DNA of 64,000 nt from the NCBI GenBank assembly GCA_963281155.1, contig CAUJLY010000002.1, positions 1,674,001 to 1,738,000 on the forward strand, in the 5' to 3' direction. The notes beneath the pieces are model-generated. The model was not told the origin of the DNA and searched no databases. It was given only the letters and a program-made list of their open reading frames with translations. Position 1 is the first letter of the stretch. Every line of letters begins with the position of its first letter. Made by a program: the position numbers and the translations under genes. The stretch comes from Rhabditophanes sp. KR3021 (Eukaryota; Nematoda; Chromadorea; Rhabditida; Alloionematidae). Positions 20,514-31,951 of this stretch are shown piece by piece.

Positions 20514-23282
20514 TTAATGATCAAGAATTCTTAAGTTTCCGGAAACAATCTTATTTTCGAGAAGAGCACCGTGTGGAATGTCAATTCGATCTCCATGATT
20601 AGCGATGATGATGACAGTTCCTTTTAGAGTTACATCCTTTCCAAACCAAACGTCTCCAGAAACAGTCAAATGGTCCAACTCAAGAATGTCAGGGCATCCA
20701 GGGATTCTCTTGAGGTAATCATTGACTTTATCAAAGCTGGAGCCAAGTTTGATTAATGGTGTAGTTCCGAATTGACGCAAAGTACTTAAGGTGACGGAAC
20801 CGTCTTCGATGTCGTACAGGTTAGACATCAACAACAATAAATCAGAAGTTTTCTTCACAGGCAAAAAACGAGCTCTTGGTACATTGATTCCGCAAGCACC
20901 TTTAAAGTTTTTGATGGCAGCTCCAGCAGCAGTTTCAAGTTGAATGACATCAACCCCAGAATCCAAATGCTTAGGGTTAACAATAACTTCCATATCCAAA
21001 GCATTAGACTCAATCAGAGCTTTGATTGCTCCTAACTTACACCAGATATTGTTAGTATTGAAAATTCTAAACTTGCTTACTGACTTGAATTCATCAACAT
21101 ATGATTTCGGTACCTAGACAATTTTTGGATTATTTATATATTGTTTGTAAAAATGAAAATTTTTAAAAGAGGATTTTTTGAATCTTGAATGCTAGTTATT
21201 TTCAAATTCGTTGTCGTTATTTTTGTATTTATATCCTTAGCTAACTTATGACATTTAATAATTAAAGCCTCTTCAATTTAGTTGTCCATTGACTCACACA
21301 GGAGTAAACTATGAAGAAAACAGTGTCAATAACGACGTCAAAAAGTGCCTCAAAAGAAATAAGAATGAAATGGCTCCGCCACTTTGAATGAGACAACTGT
21401 CTTATGAAGCAGATGGTAAGGAATCACCTCTGCTATCTGTAGGAAGAAAAGATGCACTAGCCTACTGACAAATAGTTTAATAATATGTTGATTTCCTCTT
21501 TTAATTTTAATAAGAGTACGACTTACTTGAGCAATTTCGAGAAGCATCAACTTGTTATCGTATTGAATTAAAGTTCCTCCCTTGACGTCAGCCTTTGTTT
21601 TGTCAGTAACTTCCATAACATAGTCTGCGTTGTTTTGAGACTGGAAAAAGTTTAGGATATTCAAATCAACAGTAGCGCCAACGTTGTCGATGTTAGATAG
21701 GAAAACATTTTCACGTCCTTCTTTGATGAACTTGTCTAACAAACCAGAATCACTGAAAGCTTCGTAGAAGTTACCATGACCGGGTGGAAAAAAATTTTCG
21801 TTGTCGTTGGTGTCAAGGGTCTTGGCGATAGGCATTAGGGTTTCTTTGTTAATTCTCGGATACTTGGATTGGCAGAAACAGTGGATATCAACACGGACAG
21901 TGGCGTATTTCTTTAACAACTTTTTGGTGTCTTCATCTGTGTTAAACGAGTTCATAAGAACAAGAGGAACATTGACATCATATGTTTTGTTCAGGTGTTG
22001 AATTTGTTGCATCAACAGATCCAAGAAGGTCAAGTCATTTCTTACTGAGATAATAGACTTTGGTCCTTTGCATCCCATAGAAGTTCCTAGACCACCATTC
22101 AACTTGACAACAACCAATTTGTTGAGAAGACCTGCAACGTGTTCTTTGCTAGCTGTTTCGAGAGTGTGGTAGTCAATGATAGCGTTTTCCGGTAAAGGTT
22201 GAATCTTGTTCCAGTTAATGGAAGTCTGGGCCTTGAGGTATTTTTCAAATAAATTTTGGAATCCTCTGAATTCTTTTTGATACTGACTAATTTGATCAGC
22301 TGGAGCAGTCAACAACAATCTTTCTAACTCGTGCTTCATGGCGCCAAAGGTTTCTTGCTTGGTTGTGCCTTTCCATGCTTCACTTGACTAGAAATAAAAA
22401 GATTAGATGATGGAATCAAAATACAAATGTTAACTTCTTCCAATTTTTCTATCGAGCTTAAACATTTATGTACCAATATTGTGTTTTCATTGATTTCACT
22501 CATATCGACTAATATGTGCTTAAACTACTATTTGCATGCAAAATCGCATGTATGAATGAAAATAATGACAAGATGATCCCTTATGAATAATAAACTAATA
22601 TTCAAAAAAGCATGAACTCACCTCACAGCAAGAAATTAAACGCTCCTGTTGACGTCTTTTCTTTTCAGCTAAATCAGGCATAATTAAATAGTAAGTTACG
22701 GAGCTAACTAAAAATTAAGTAAATAAATGAGATCAACTTAATATTTATGACGAAAGAAAACATTCCGGTGACAAAATGTAACCATTTTATTTGATTAAAA
22801 TGACACCATCTCGTATTTGAACAAACAAGAAAAAAATAGTTTACGTGGATGCAAAAAGTCAACAAATAATATTTTAAATCAAACAAATTATAATTTTGTA
22901 CAAGAGTACAAAACTTCCGCAATTTTTTGCAGTTTATAAATACAGAGATTAGCTTAATCAATAAATATTGCTGACAGAACCAAGTAATTGACTTATCTTT
23001 TAGCACTAAAACTACATTTTTAAACATCTCGCTTACATCACCACAACTAACGAAACGAATTGTTGATATTTTTGGTTACGTGCATACTTTAACAAAATAC
23101 TTTTACTGGTTGTGAGGATGATTGATGGCATTGCAGTTTAACATTACCTTTTGGCGATTGTCGTTGTTGACGTCCAGTTGAAACTTTCTCTTGTTGCAGT
23201 ATGGAGAACAGGGACCATCGATGACTATTTTAGATAGTTCCTCTGGAATAGACAAGTTTTTGGGTTTGATTGGGTGAGACAT
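20514..23282 (-). CDS. ugp: UTP-glucose-1-phosphate uridylyltransferase, two alternative first exons
   Basis: Common exons 21527-22387 and 20514-21113 encode the catalytic core. KLNGGLGTSMGCKGPKS is the nucleotide-binding loop, followed by the uridylyltransferase pocket (PPGHGNFYEAF, SNIDNVGATVD), EIAQVPKSYVDEFKSVSKFR across the intron, and the left-handed beta-helix C-terminus ending in the family signature HGDRIDIPHGALLENKIVSG. The enzyme makes UDP-glucose for glycogen, trehalose and glycosylation. Two first exons both splice in phase 0 to 22387: exon A 23148-23282 (MSHPIKPKNLSIPEELSK, total about 531 aa) and exon B 22622-22681 (MPDLAEKKRRQQERLISCCE, total about 506 aa). Confidence 0.93.
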
Positions 23283-23456
23283 ATTAATTTACAAACATCC
23301 AATAAATTACTTTATTTGAAAATGAACAAGAATAAATGATGGTATATAGGGTTTGGTAAATAATGATGACTTTAAACAAGAAGGATATAAAAACTTTGAC
23401 CTTTCCAAAAAGAGTAACAGTTGAAAATTTAGTAATAAATATATATTCGTAATTGA

Positions 23457-23735
23457 TTACTGCTTGATGTTGTTACTTTCAAACGAAGAGTTGCTTAGTA
23501 AACGTGCTTTAGAAGGTGGAATATTCATAACTTCGGCAAGTTTGGAGTTCAGTGGATTTGGAATGAGATAAATCTAAGGAGATATTATAAAATTTAAATC
23601 TTTTTGACTTACCAAGTTTGCTGGATCCAAAACAAAGGTAGTATCAACTGTATGAGGTAATTTGTAAAAATCGTTTGCTGCAGGTGTATCTTTTTGATAA
23701 TTTTTAGTGGTAGCTATATTCTCAGCTTTCATCAT
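23457..23735 (-). CDS. Small two-exon protein, unknown (79 aa)
   Basis: Exons 23613-23735 and 23457-23573 join in phase 0 with GTAAGT and CCTTAG signals. The protein starts MMKAENIATTKNYQKDTPAA and ends SNSSFESNNIKQ. It is Pro/Asn-rich, with a short hydrophobic stretch (IYLIPNPLNSKLAEVM) but no membrane span. The intact two-exon frame argues for a gene, and I know no family. Confidence 0.5.
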
Positions 23736-23766
23736 CGTATATCTGGAAAGTGTAAATCAAATAAAT

Positions 23767-23919
23767 ATGAAAAGAAGAGTACAATTTTTTAACGCGCTGG
23801 GTAAAAATATTAAAAATAATTCAAATTTGGTAAAAAATATTGCCATTGCATATGAAAGGGCTTGTAAGACAGAAAAGAGCTTACTCATGAGTCCACTTTA
23901 TCATACTTTATCTCTTTAA
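23767..23919 (+). CDS. Possible small basic protein (50 aa)
   Basis: A single frame starting ATG at 23767 with protein-like composition (MKRRVQFFNALGKNI, then VKNIAIAYERACKTEKSLL). It would be amphipathic and basic, like small mitochondrial or ribosomal subunits, but I cannot match it. It lies head-to-head, 32 bp from the small minus-strand gene at 23457-23735. Confidence 0.3.
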   Translation: MKRRVQFFNALGKNIKNNSNLVKNIAIAYERACKTEKSLLMSPLYHTLSL

Positions 23920-24694
23920 AACAAAGCTTTATATGCACAATGCGTAATAGATACAATTTTTAGCAAAGCCCGTATATATTTAGCTCATACACATTTTGTG
24001 ATAGTTATTTATTTTGGTCCAATTAAAAATATGTGCTGTTTACCTTACGACAAACAAAAGCAGCATTGAAAAGGTTCTGAGATATGCAATGATAAGTATT
24101 TAAACTATGCTTAAATTCCATTTATGTGCTAATATAATTTCCATGGACACGCTTAAGGTATTGATTCTATAAGAATAAAGTACAACTACTCCCTTTTCTC
24201 CTGATGAATATCAACTATTGATATTTAAAGCCCACGAATATATACACACATAACCCTTATCATTTAAAGATTAACAAACCAATACATTAAATAAAATTGA
24301 AAGGTTATTTAAAATTTTTTGTGAAATGTACAACTAATACACTCTTTATTTCAAAATGAGCTAATCTCCAGGACATACTCAAACAAATATATCAAATACA
24401 TCGAAAATACAATATATTTGTGTGTGCACTAAGATAGAGACTCTAACTCACCTCTATTTATAACATTTAATGTAATATAAAAGCACACGATTCAAATTCA
24501 TCGTTACAAATTAAGTGAATCTCGAAATATTTATTTTTTGGACACTCACCTTTATGTGATATTTGTTTATGGTTGGCTGTATATACATACCCATTATAAT
24601 ATGATTTTGATATTTATATGGAATATTGGAACAATAATAAATAATGACACTTTTTTGAGTTCTTTTGTGGATAACATGTGCTTAGCTTGTCGTC

Positions 24695-24997
24695 TCATTC
24701 ATCCACAACTTCGAATTCTATTGTTATATTAAATTTGGCCAAACTTGAGGCAAGTCTATCCAGATCAGCTGATGTATTATGGATTTCATAGGGTGAGATA
24801 GGTGTATTTGCTTTAGGGGGATTTGGTAAAGATGTTCGTGGAAATGGAATTGGTTTTTGTCTAGTTCCATCGAATGATACCGTGTAAAAGGCTGAGAAAC
24901 ACTCTAAACGAGGTCTAAATTTAGTATTAATCGAAAATTACTTAAAATTAACTTACTTAGCGTGTGGTACTGCCGGTGGTTTGTTTTGAGACATCAT
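24695..24997 (-). CDS. Small two-exon protein, unknown (86 aa)
   Basis: Exons 24957-24997 and 24695-24914 join in phase 2 with GTAAGT and ATTTAG signals. The sequence is Pro-rich: MMSQNKPPAVPHAK, PRLECFSAFYTVSFDG, RQKPIPFPRTSLPNPPK, and an acidic end FEVVDE. No signal peptide or known motif. It resembles its small neighbour at 23457-23735 only in size and Pro/Asn bias. Confidence 0.5.
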
Positions 24998-25392
24998 CAA
25001 AAATTTTGAGTTGCTTAAAAAACAAAATGCTTATTCTTAAATTTGTAAATACATTTAAATAAAAATTTTATTGTGATGATAGTAATATGTTGATTCATCA
25101 TCACGATAAGACATTCAAACAGATAACACGCTCAAACATAATTTTCTTGAAGAAATGTTGTTGAGTCATACGTTTTTGCAGATAAAGAGAGGTCTATTGG
25201 AAGTATTTATTATTCCTGTGGTTTGATTAACTTTTGAAAATTATGAAGGTGTACAGATTTGTATAGTTATTTTGTTTGTTAAAAAACTGGATTGAAACGT
25301 ATTAATGATAATTCATCACCTCTAAGACAGTTTGTTTTATTACAAAAACATTGTAAGCATAAAAAGAAAGTGATAGTGTTAATAACAGTTAA

Positions 25393-25851
25393 ATGATTTT
25401 CACCCTACTTTTCACCTACTCTTCTTTTTTGCTGATTCAATTGTCATGGACTTCGAATGAACCATTGATCCCATTGTATTTGCATTTCAGTCCTAAGTCC
25501 TTAGATAGATATGGATATCGCAACAATTTCCCGAATTATTATCCGTCAGTTTTGCTCAACGGATTTGACGGAAGAACTCAATCCATGAGGCAATTGAATA
25601 ATGAAATTCGTAGACTTAAAGCAAGTGGCGATCCGAATGCAAAGTAAGTGTACAACCTTTTTAAATTTCACATTAATATTGTTAATTTGAAGTGCTGACA
25701 ATATAGTTAACAGAAGTTTAATGCAAACGTGGGCTCCGACATGTCTTCATGATCTAATTTATTGTTTACATGCACAAAGAATCTTGAAAACGCCGAAATC
25801 AACTGCTCCCAAAATTTATTACTTCCCAGAAAGAGATTAATTTGATATTAT
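25393..25851 (+). CDS. Secreted protein, paralog of the gene at 27777-31198
   Basis: Exon 1 is 25393-25643 and exon 2 begins at 25692 (TGCTGACAATATAG), ending at a TAA near 25839-25851. A signal peptide is present (MIFTLLFTYSSFLLIQLSW). The mature part contains NYYPSVLLNGFDGRTQSMRQLNNE, then NADNIVNRSL and PTCLHDLIYCLHAQ. The same three blocks in the same order appear in the gene 2.4 kb downstream ([35 protein letters not shown]), with introns at equivalent places. The pair is a local duplication. The CLHDLxYC motif suggests one disulfide. No known family. Confidence 0.65.
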
Positions 25852-26150
25852 TAACGATACTTCACATGTAAAATTAATATAACAATAAAGTTATTTAGAA
25901 GGCTTTTTAAAAACAACTTAAATTTTGTTTCATTTCATAAATAATCAAGTGATTTAAAAAAATTTGCTTTAACCATGCAATATTCAAAAAACATCCTTTT
26001 TGAATACACGCTCTTCCAAATTTCATCTCAATTAGATAATTTTGTCTGCTCTAAATTAACTTTAATGACTTGCTATTTGTCAATAGTTTCCTTACTTCTA
26101 GTGGGAGATCACGAAAGAGTTAATTAATATCTAGAGACTCTAAACTAAAG

Positions 26151-27430
26151 ATGAATCAAAGCGATGTATTAATATCTGTTTCTAAAGAGTAAGTTTTTAA
26201 AATAATCATCATTGTTGATGCATTCGTTTAGATCATGCCAGAAAATATTACAGCTAGCGAACAAATTAAAAGAAGCTCAACTAAGTCTAAATCATTCAGT
26301 TGTTCCTGTAGTTGAACTAGACAAGGATTTTCATGTGGAACTTACTGCCAATTCACTATTAGACAAGGACCTAGAATGTTGCCGTTTACAAAAGCTTGAA
26401 AACAGTGTGTTGATTCGAGATTTAAAAAAAATAGCTTTACGTAAGAACAAACTCGAAGTTCGATGTGGAATTAATGAGACAATTAACAATGAAATGAGGA
26501 AAGAAATAGAAGAATTACTCCATATTGCGGAAGATACAATGAAGATGGTACAAGATGTGGAAGGTAAACGAATTGAAGAGTTGACGAAATGGAAGAGTGC
26601 TCTTGATACTTTGGAAGCTGACAATGGTCGTTTGAAACAAAGTCTTTCCGAATCATTGGAAACCGAAAATGATTTGAAGAAAAAGATCGCAGGTACAGAA
26701 AGACAATTAGCTTCGGAACGATCTAGTAATGGCATATTAGTGATTGAGCGTGATAGTAAGTTACATTCTATACATGAAATAATAATAAATATCTTCAGAC
26801 TTAATACGAGACAAGAATTTGCTTAATAAGAAGATGGAAGATGTAAAGCTGAAGGCGGAACATGACGTTGCTGAAGAAAGGCGAAACGTCGAGAAAGTCT
26901 ACAAAAGTCATGAAAAAGCAATAAGCCATGTCAATGAAGCCGAACGCAACAAAATCATCGATGATTTTCGAGCTGAAATCAAAAAAGAACGTGATAATCA
27001 TGAGAAAAAAATGATAAAACTTGCCCAAGAAATGGATCAAGTTCTAAATGAAGCTGACAAGAAGGAGCGTGAATTGATGAAGGAAAACTCAATCCTGAGA
27101 GACACCAATAATGATCTCAAACATTCTTTAGCCAATGTGGAAACTTATTGGAAGGAAAAACTGACGAAAACCTTCATGAATGCTAACGTAGAAGTTTTGC
27201 GTGACATTAATAGAGTCAATAATTCGGAAGTAAGACTGCCGTCTAATTTTGGTCGCATCACATCTCGTGCCTCAAACTACGAGAACTCAAGACCGACAAG
27301 CAAGCAACAATCCAATCATTCTGAAGTGGGAGTGAATAATTCTAAAATTAATAACTATAGAAATATAGTCAGCCAGGGAGCTGTTCCAAAACGTTCTTCT
27401 TCTGCCAGACCTATCAATAGGCGCCAATAA
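26151..27430 (+). CDS. Long coiled-coil protein (397 aa), unknown
   Basis: Exons 26151-26188, 26232-26755 and 26799-27430 join in frame. Residues about 15-300 are almost continuous heptads rich in Glu, Lys and Leu, for example LKKIALRKNKLEVR, KKKIAGTERQLASERS and KKERELMKENSILRD. The last 70 residues are Ser/Arg/Asn-rich and unstructured (ITSRASNYENSRPTSK, SSSARPINRRQ). The pattern fits a cytoskeletal or centrosomal scaffold. Coiled coils carry little family information, so I do not name it. Confidence 0.7.
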
Positions 27431-27776
27431 TTGACTGTAAACAATGTATGAAATTGGATAAACTATTTTTTGATTTCTTCTACTTAACTGACAATAAACA
27501 CAATTTAAGATACAAAATGTCTCCATGATCTTATAACATAGACACAAAGAATGCTCAAAACAAAATATCTAATTAAAAAAGAGCGTGATTAACAAAATAT
27601 GATTAAACAGGTTGCCCAAAAATGGTAAAGTTCAATTTAACCACATCAACATCAATGAAACCCGGTTAAAATCATCTTATCGCTGAAGGTTATCACATAA
27701 CATTACTACAAATAAACCCTAACTTACTTTTACCTAATCATTATTTTATATTTCATGTCTTGTTTCGTCTTACATT

Positions 27777-30700
27777 ATGCTAAATAGACTAATTTTTTTG
27801 CTTTTATCATGCTTTGTGATTCTAAATAACTCGTCGCCAACACCTCAAATGTGTGCGGCATTTTTTAAATTTGTTAGCAAATGGAATTCACTTCCTGAGA
27901 CTCTGCATTCGTAAGTTTTTATTGCATAAATGTTGGTTAAGGTTAAAAAAGGAGAAGTTCATAGAGTGGCGATTAGTGAATTTAAACTGAATTTATTAAT
28001 TAGAAGAAATAGGAAATATTATTTATGATTAGATTTAGCCTTTTTGTTCTTTAACTTTTTATCATGCCCAGCTTCAATTCCACCGTCAGACAATTTTGGT
28101 GTTTTACCTTGACTGGCATGTTTATTCTCCCTGTTTCTCATACCAGCTAAATGATCGGTATTCCAGTTTCTTGACCATAACTTATCAGCTTCCTGTGCGT
28201 CTGCTGCATATTTCTTCGTTCTAACAGAAGATTCAGCTTTTATTTGTCTTTATTATTGGCATAGTAGTTCTTGGATCTTTCTTTTGTACCTTCATACTTC
28301 AATAACAGTTCAGTTAAAAGTATTTTACTGCTTTTTAACTCTCCATCGAAAGCACTTTCTATTGCTAATGCTGCCTTCTTTTTTAATGTTGACATCTTGA
28401 CCTAAAAACAGCATACATCTGATGAGAATTACATAAATTGATTGAAAAGCACGTTAATAGTTGATTAAAAACAGGAACATTGATAAAAGAACGGCATACT
28501 TTTGATAAAATAATCATTTTGAATTGACAAATTTACTTTTAGTTTAAAATTCAAATTAAATCATCCAAAATTTCTTGAAATAACTTTTTTGATACAGCGT
28601 TACTTAAAAATTTGATTTGATATTTGTCTAAATAAAGTAGCCAAAATTAAAAGTTGAAAGTTTACGATTGCATTTATTTATTATAGATGGACTAAGACAA
28701 ATTGCCACAAAATTCAACCTCGTCCAAAGGAGATGACGTGTGCAGATGTGGAACAGTTCGTTGCAGATTGTAATTTTGGAGCTGCTCCTTTGCCTGCAGG
28801 GGGTAAAGAAGTAATTGTTACTTCAAATAAAGAAGTGCAAGATGAATATTATAATGTTTGTTTTATTTAGGCTTTATTTTGTAATCTTTTGTTTTAGAGA
28901 TTATATGGCGCAAATACACCGGATGTGCTACCAAAATATACTTATCAAGATCAATCTGTGCCCAGGAACTACGGGCAGTACGGCAATTGGTACGTAAAAC
29001 AACAGCGATACATAAATACTTAACTTCAAAAATTATTAAGACAACACTTTATTAAGACAAATTAATTAAGGCATATTTATTGAGAAGCATTTGTTAAGAC
29101 TAAATTTATGAGCAATGCTTTCATTAAGACTAAATTAATTGAGCAATCATTTTATTAAGTCTAAATTAATTAAGCAATGACTTTATTAAGCAAGAAGTTA
29201 TTCAGCAACATATTTATTAAGCAGAAAGTTTATTAAGACAAAAACAAAGTATTTAATCAAAAAGTTTATTCAGCAATACAATAAAACAACAAAAAATTAG
29301 TTTAAAATATTTTAAAATTCGTGTATGACCCATTTATCACTCGAAGTTGATTGAATGATGTATGCGACGATGTCGCTTTCTTCATCAACTTTGCCTTCAG
29401 AATCTACTACATCATTTCCCTCAGCATTATCATTTCCATCAACCTCAGCATCATCATGTTCATCAGCTTCTATAATCTCGGCTCCTCCACGTGTCCCAGT
29501 TGAATTTCCGCAACATTCTCTGTCTAATGATCTAAAAAGACATCATTGAAGGGATAATTCCAATTAATCGCGCAGCCTTAGTCACAGTTTGGTGGGTCTT
29601 GACTAATATGCTGCAAAGATTAAATTGGCGGACTTCCTTGTGAAACCTATTCTCAGTGTTTCTTGGAGAGTCACTCAGCTCAAGTTGCTCGCATCATTGT
29701 TTGTTGTGATCCTGTCAAAATAATCAACATAGAGGCGATCTCCAAGATTTGCATGATGGGCAGTGCAAATAACACGATGAACACTAATTGTTTTGCTTCC
29801 ATCCTGAAGGCTTAAGTGACAAAAATAATAACCTGGTTGTTCAAAGTAGGATCCAATAACGTCTCCTTATTACCTCTGACGTAACTTTTAATTCTTCCTC
29901 CCAAGTTCGAAACTTTATAAACTGCTTTCTGCCTACATCAAAAAAGAATTTTCCAAATCTCTTTGGGATAATCTCTGTTATCTCTTTCTTTGAAGTTTCT
30001 GCAGCCTGGATGAGAATGTCTTCCCCAGCCCAGTATCACGGGAATGTTAGACGTTCTCTTGAGGCGATGGCCATTCTAAATTAGTTACACTATTATCGTT
30101 GATATTTTCGTTCTCATGGTTGACCAATCCGAAAAGGCTTGGGATCATGAAAACAGTGGCAACTAAAATGTGGATACTAGTTTTACACGTTTTACCTTCG
30201 TTCGTATTGGCTTTTAAGTCACAGTCCAATATGTTTCACCTCTTCCCACATAAGGCCTCATTGCTTTGAACAACATTTTTTTCGGAGTCGTAGTGTTCGT
30301 CACAGATCAGAAAAAGATGGAACTATACTCGTTAGAGAAGAGTCACATAAAGAGATTTAAAGTACCTCTTTCCTTGCTTTGTGTCCCGTCGTACAGATAA
30401 TAGACATCCTCACTACTAATTTTGAGATAGTTGCCAACTGCAATATTCTGAACCTCCATCCCATTGTTCATGTAATACCAAACTCTGGGATAGTTCTCCA
30501 GATTACTTCGCCTTGAGTAGTTGGCATCATCCCCTAAATAAGTTAATAAATAATAATAAATAAAAGTAAATAAACTTACTCTTTTGGAGAAAAAAGGATT
30601 CATACGGGTAAGGACTTTGTTGGGATCGGATGTCAGAGAGAAGATTCACACTTCTAACCCTAAATAGCATCTTTCTTGTAGCATCATTTAAATCATTGTT

Positions 30701-31198
30701 TATGAAAAATAAATGATAGTGACTGTTCATATTTATCAGATTATTATTACAAATTTAAAAATTATAGGTAATTTTTTTAGTATTCATTTCTTTTTAGGTA
30801 CTATCCAAATTATTACCCTTCAACCTACATAACAGGATTTGACAATGGAGAACGATCAATGAGAAGACTTCAGAATGAAATGGCTTGGAATAGAGGTGGG
30901 AACCATAACATTTACAATAGGTGAGTAATTAATATTTGATAATCTATTTTCAATTTGTTGCTTTTAGAGCTGACAATGTTGTCAATATTGCACTTCAGCA
31001 GGTATGTTTGAAGATTAATATTATTTTTTAAATATCTTTTAATAGACTGCCCTTCCAACATGCTTACACGATTTATTCTATTGCGTGAGAGCTTCATACA
31101 TGACCCCACCATCTCTTGCAAATCAAGCCGCTCCGGAGGAAGATTCTACTGATATTTTAAGAAAGAAATTTGCAGCAATAAGGAGGTCACGGTTATAA
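27777..31198 (+). CDS. Secreted protein hosting antisense genes in its introns
   Basis: Six exons join in frame to 234 aa: 27777-27910, 28687-28855, 28898-28989, 30798-30920, 30968-31001, 31046-31198. The start is a signal peptide ([20 protein letters not shown]). Exons 2-3 add Cys-containing sequence ([19 protein letters not shown], then [10 protein letters not shown]) and a Tyr-rich stretch ([18 protein letters not shown]). Exons 4-6 carry the three blocks shared with the gene at 25393. Intron 1 (776 nt) contains an antisense frame at 28019-28395, and intron 3 (1.8 kb) contains tandem repeats and the HNH relic. Most other introns here are under 60 nt, so these two are inflated by insertion. 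Function unknown. Confidence 0.65.
28019..28395 (-). pseudogene. Lys-rich small gene with one frameshift, nested in an intron
   Basis: The frame starts [20 protein letters not shown] and runs to a stop after [10 protein letters not shown]. One base out of frame it continues without break ([56 protein letters not shown]) to a TAA at 28019. The shift lies in an A-rich run near 28238-28250, so it could be a real disabling indel or a sequence error. No splice sites bridge it. It lies antisense inside intron 1 of the secreted-protein gene. Charged, with no signal peptide; not recognised. Confidence 0.5.
29030..29285. repeat. Degenerate tandem repeat, unit about 25-35 nt
   Basis: Repeated variants of TTATTAAGACTAAATTAATT followed by (G/A)AGCAAT recur about eight times with varying spacing. 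The array lies inside intron 3 of the secreted-protein gene and directly abuts the 3' end of the HNH relic. Confidence 0.7.
29312..30730 (-). pseudogene. Decayed NUMOD4/HNH homing-endonuclease-like gene
   Basis: The minus-strand frames contain two HNH-type modules. Module 1 (30047-30229) reads [20 protein letters not shown], then HENENINDN and [11 protein letters not shown], matching the 'vHrLVA.aFipNp.....vNHkdgnk.NN...NLEW.t..EN' homing pattern. Module 2 has EIWKIL and [14 protein letters not shown] (the NUMOD4 'YeVSNlGrVrS' motif, near 29900-29990). Then come [20 protein letters not shown] and NNDASNLS, then a TGA where a Trp is expected, then VT. Upstream frames (30366-30580) may hold another NUMOD-like part ([19 protein letters not shown]). 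The tail (29312-29560) is acidic and ends WVIHEF. At least three stops and two frameshifts break it. It lies antisense in an intron of a secreted-protein gene. Confidence 0.75.
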
Positions 31199-31832
31199 GA
31201 TTAATTTACAATCTTAAATGTGGTGATTAATGTTGAAGTGTTTTTTGATTGTTCTTATAGTCATTAATAAAAATATTGAATATTTAGCACCAATTTAGAG
31301 ATTGAGTACTGCACATACTTGAAAATGATGGCGACTATGTTTTGCATGTAATTTGAAATAATGTCAATACGGTTATAAGAGCTGCTCAATATTTAACAGG
31401 TTTCAATCACAAAACGAAACAATTGGTGCTATTTTTCTGTTAAATAATATTGCTAATTAAATAACTAACATGATTCATTCAATGAAGTTATAGCCAATCT
31501 AAAATTAAGTGATCATAATACTATTACCAATTCCATGAGATTTAGTTAAATCTAAAATAATATATTGGGGTCTATTTGATGTTCAGTTAAGAATATTATT
31601 TTACAATGACTAAAAATGTTTGGAGACTACTTGTTGCTCTTTGATTATTGGTGTGTCGTTATAACTAAGCTTTTTCATATTTAATAACATCATACAATAT
31701 ATGATCATCTCATGAATGAAGGAAATAGTGGATCAGTAGTGCGGAAATGTTGGACGTAAGTCCGAAATCCGAATTTGTCATCTTTCAATTATAAACTTTA
31801 TCGTCTTGAGAAGAGAAGGTTATTTAATTCGT
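31199..31832. other. Intergenic stretch, no gene seen
   Basis: This is the 3' flank of the secreted-protein gene up to the left inverted-repeat arm. AATAAA at about 31265 may be its poly(A) signal. Nothing else recognised. Confidence 0.5.
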
Positions 31833-31951
31833 AACAACGTAATTGATCGAATTGTATAAACTTTAATTTGAAAGTACAGCAATTGTAAAAACACTTATAG
31901 TGAGTGATGGAGTGATGATATTCCATGCAAACTATAAGGTAACTTGCATCT

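Noticed and set aside
24538..24732. Plus-strand 64-codon open frame
   Set aside because: Overlaps the end of the well-spliced minus-strand gene at 24695-24997; hydrophobic AT-driven composition and no ATG at its listed start.
29355..29549. Plus-strand Ser/Thr-rich open frame
   Set aside because: It is the antisense of the acidic tail belonging to the HNH relic; Ser-rich frames commonly arise opposite Asp/Glu-rich coding.
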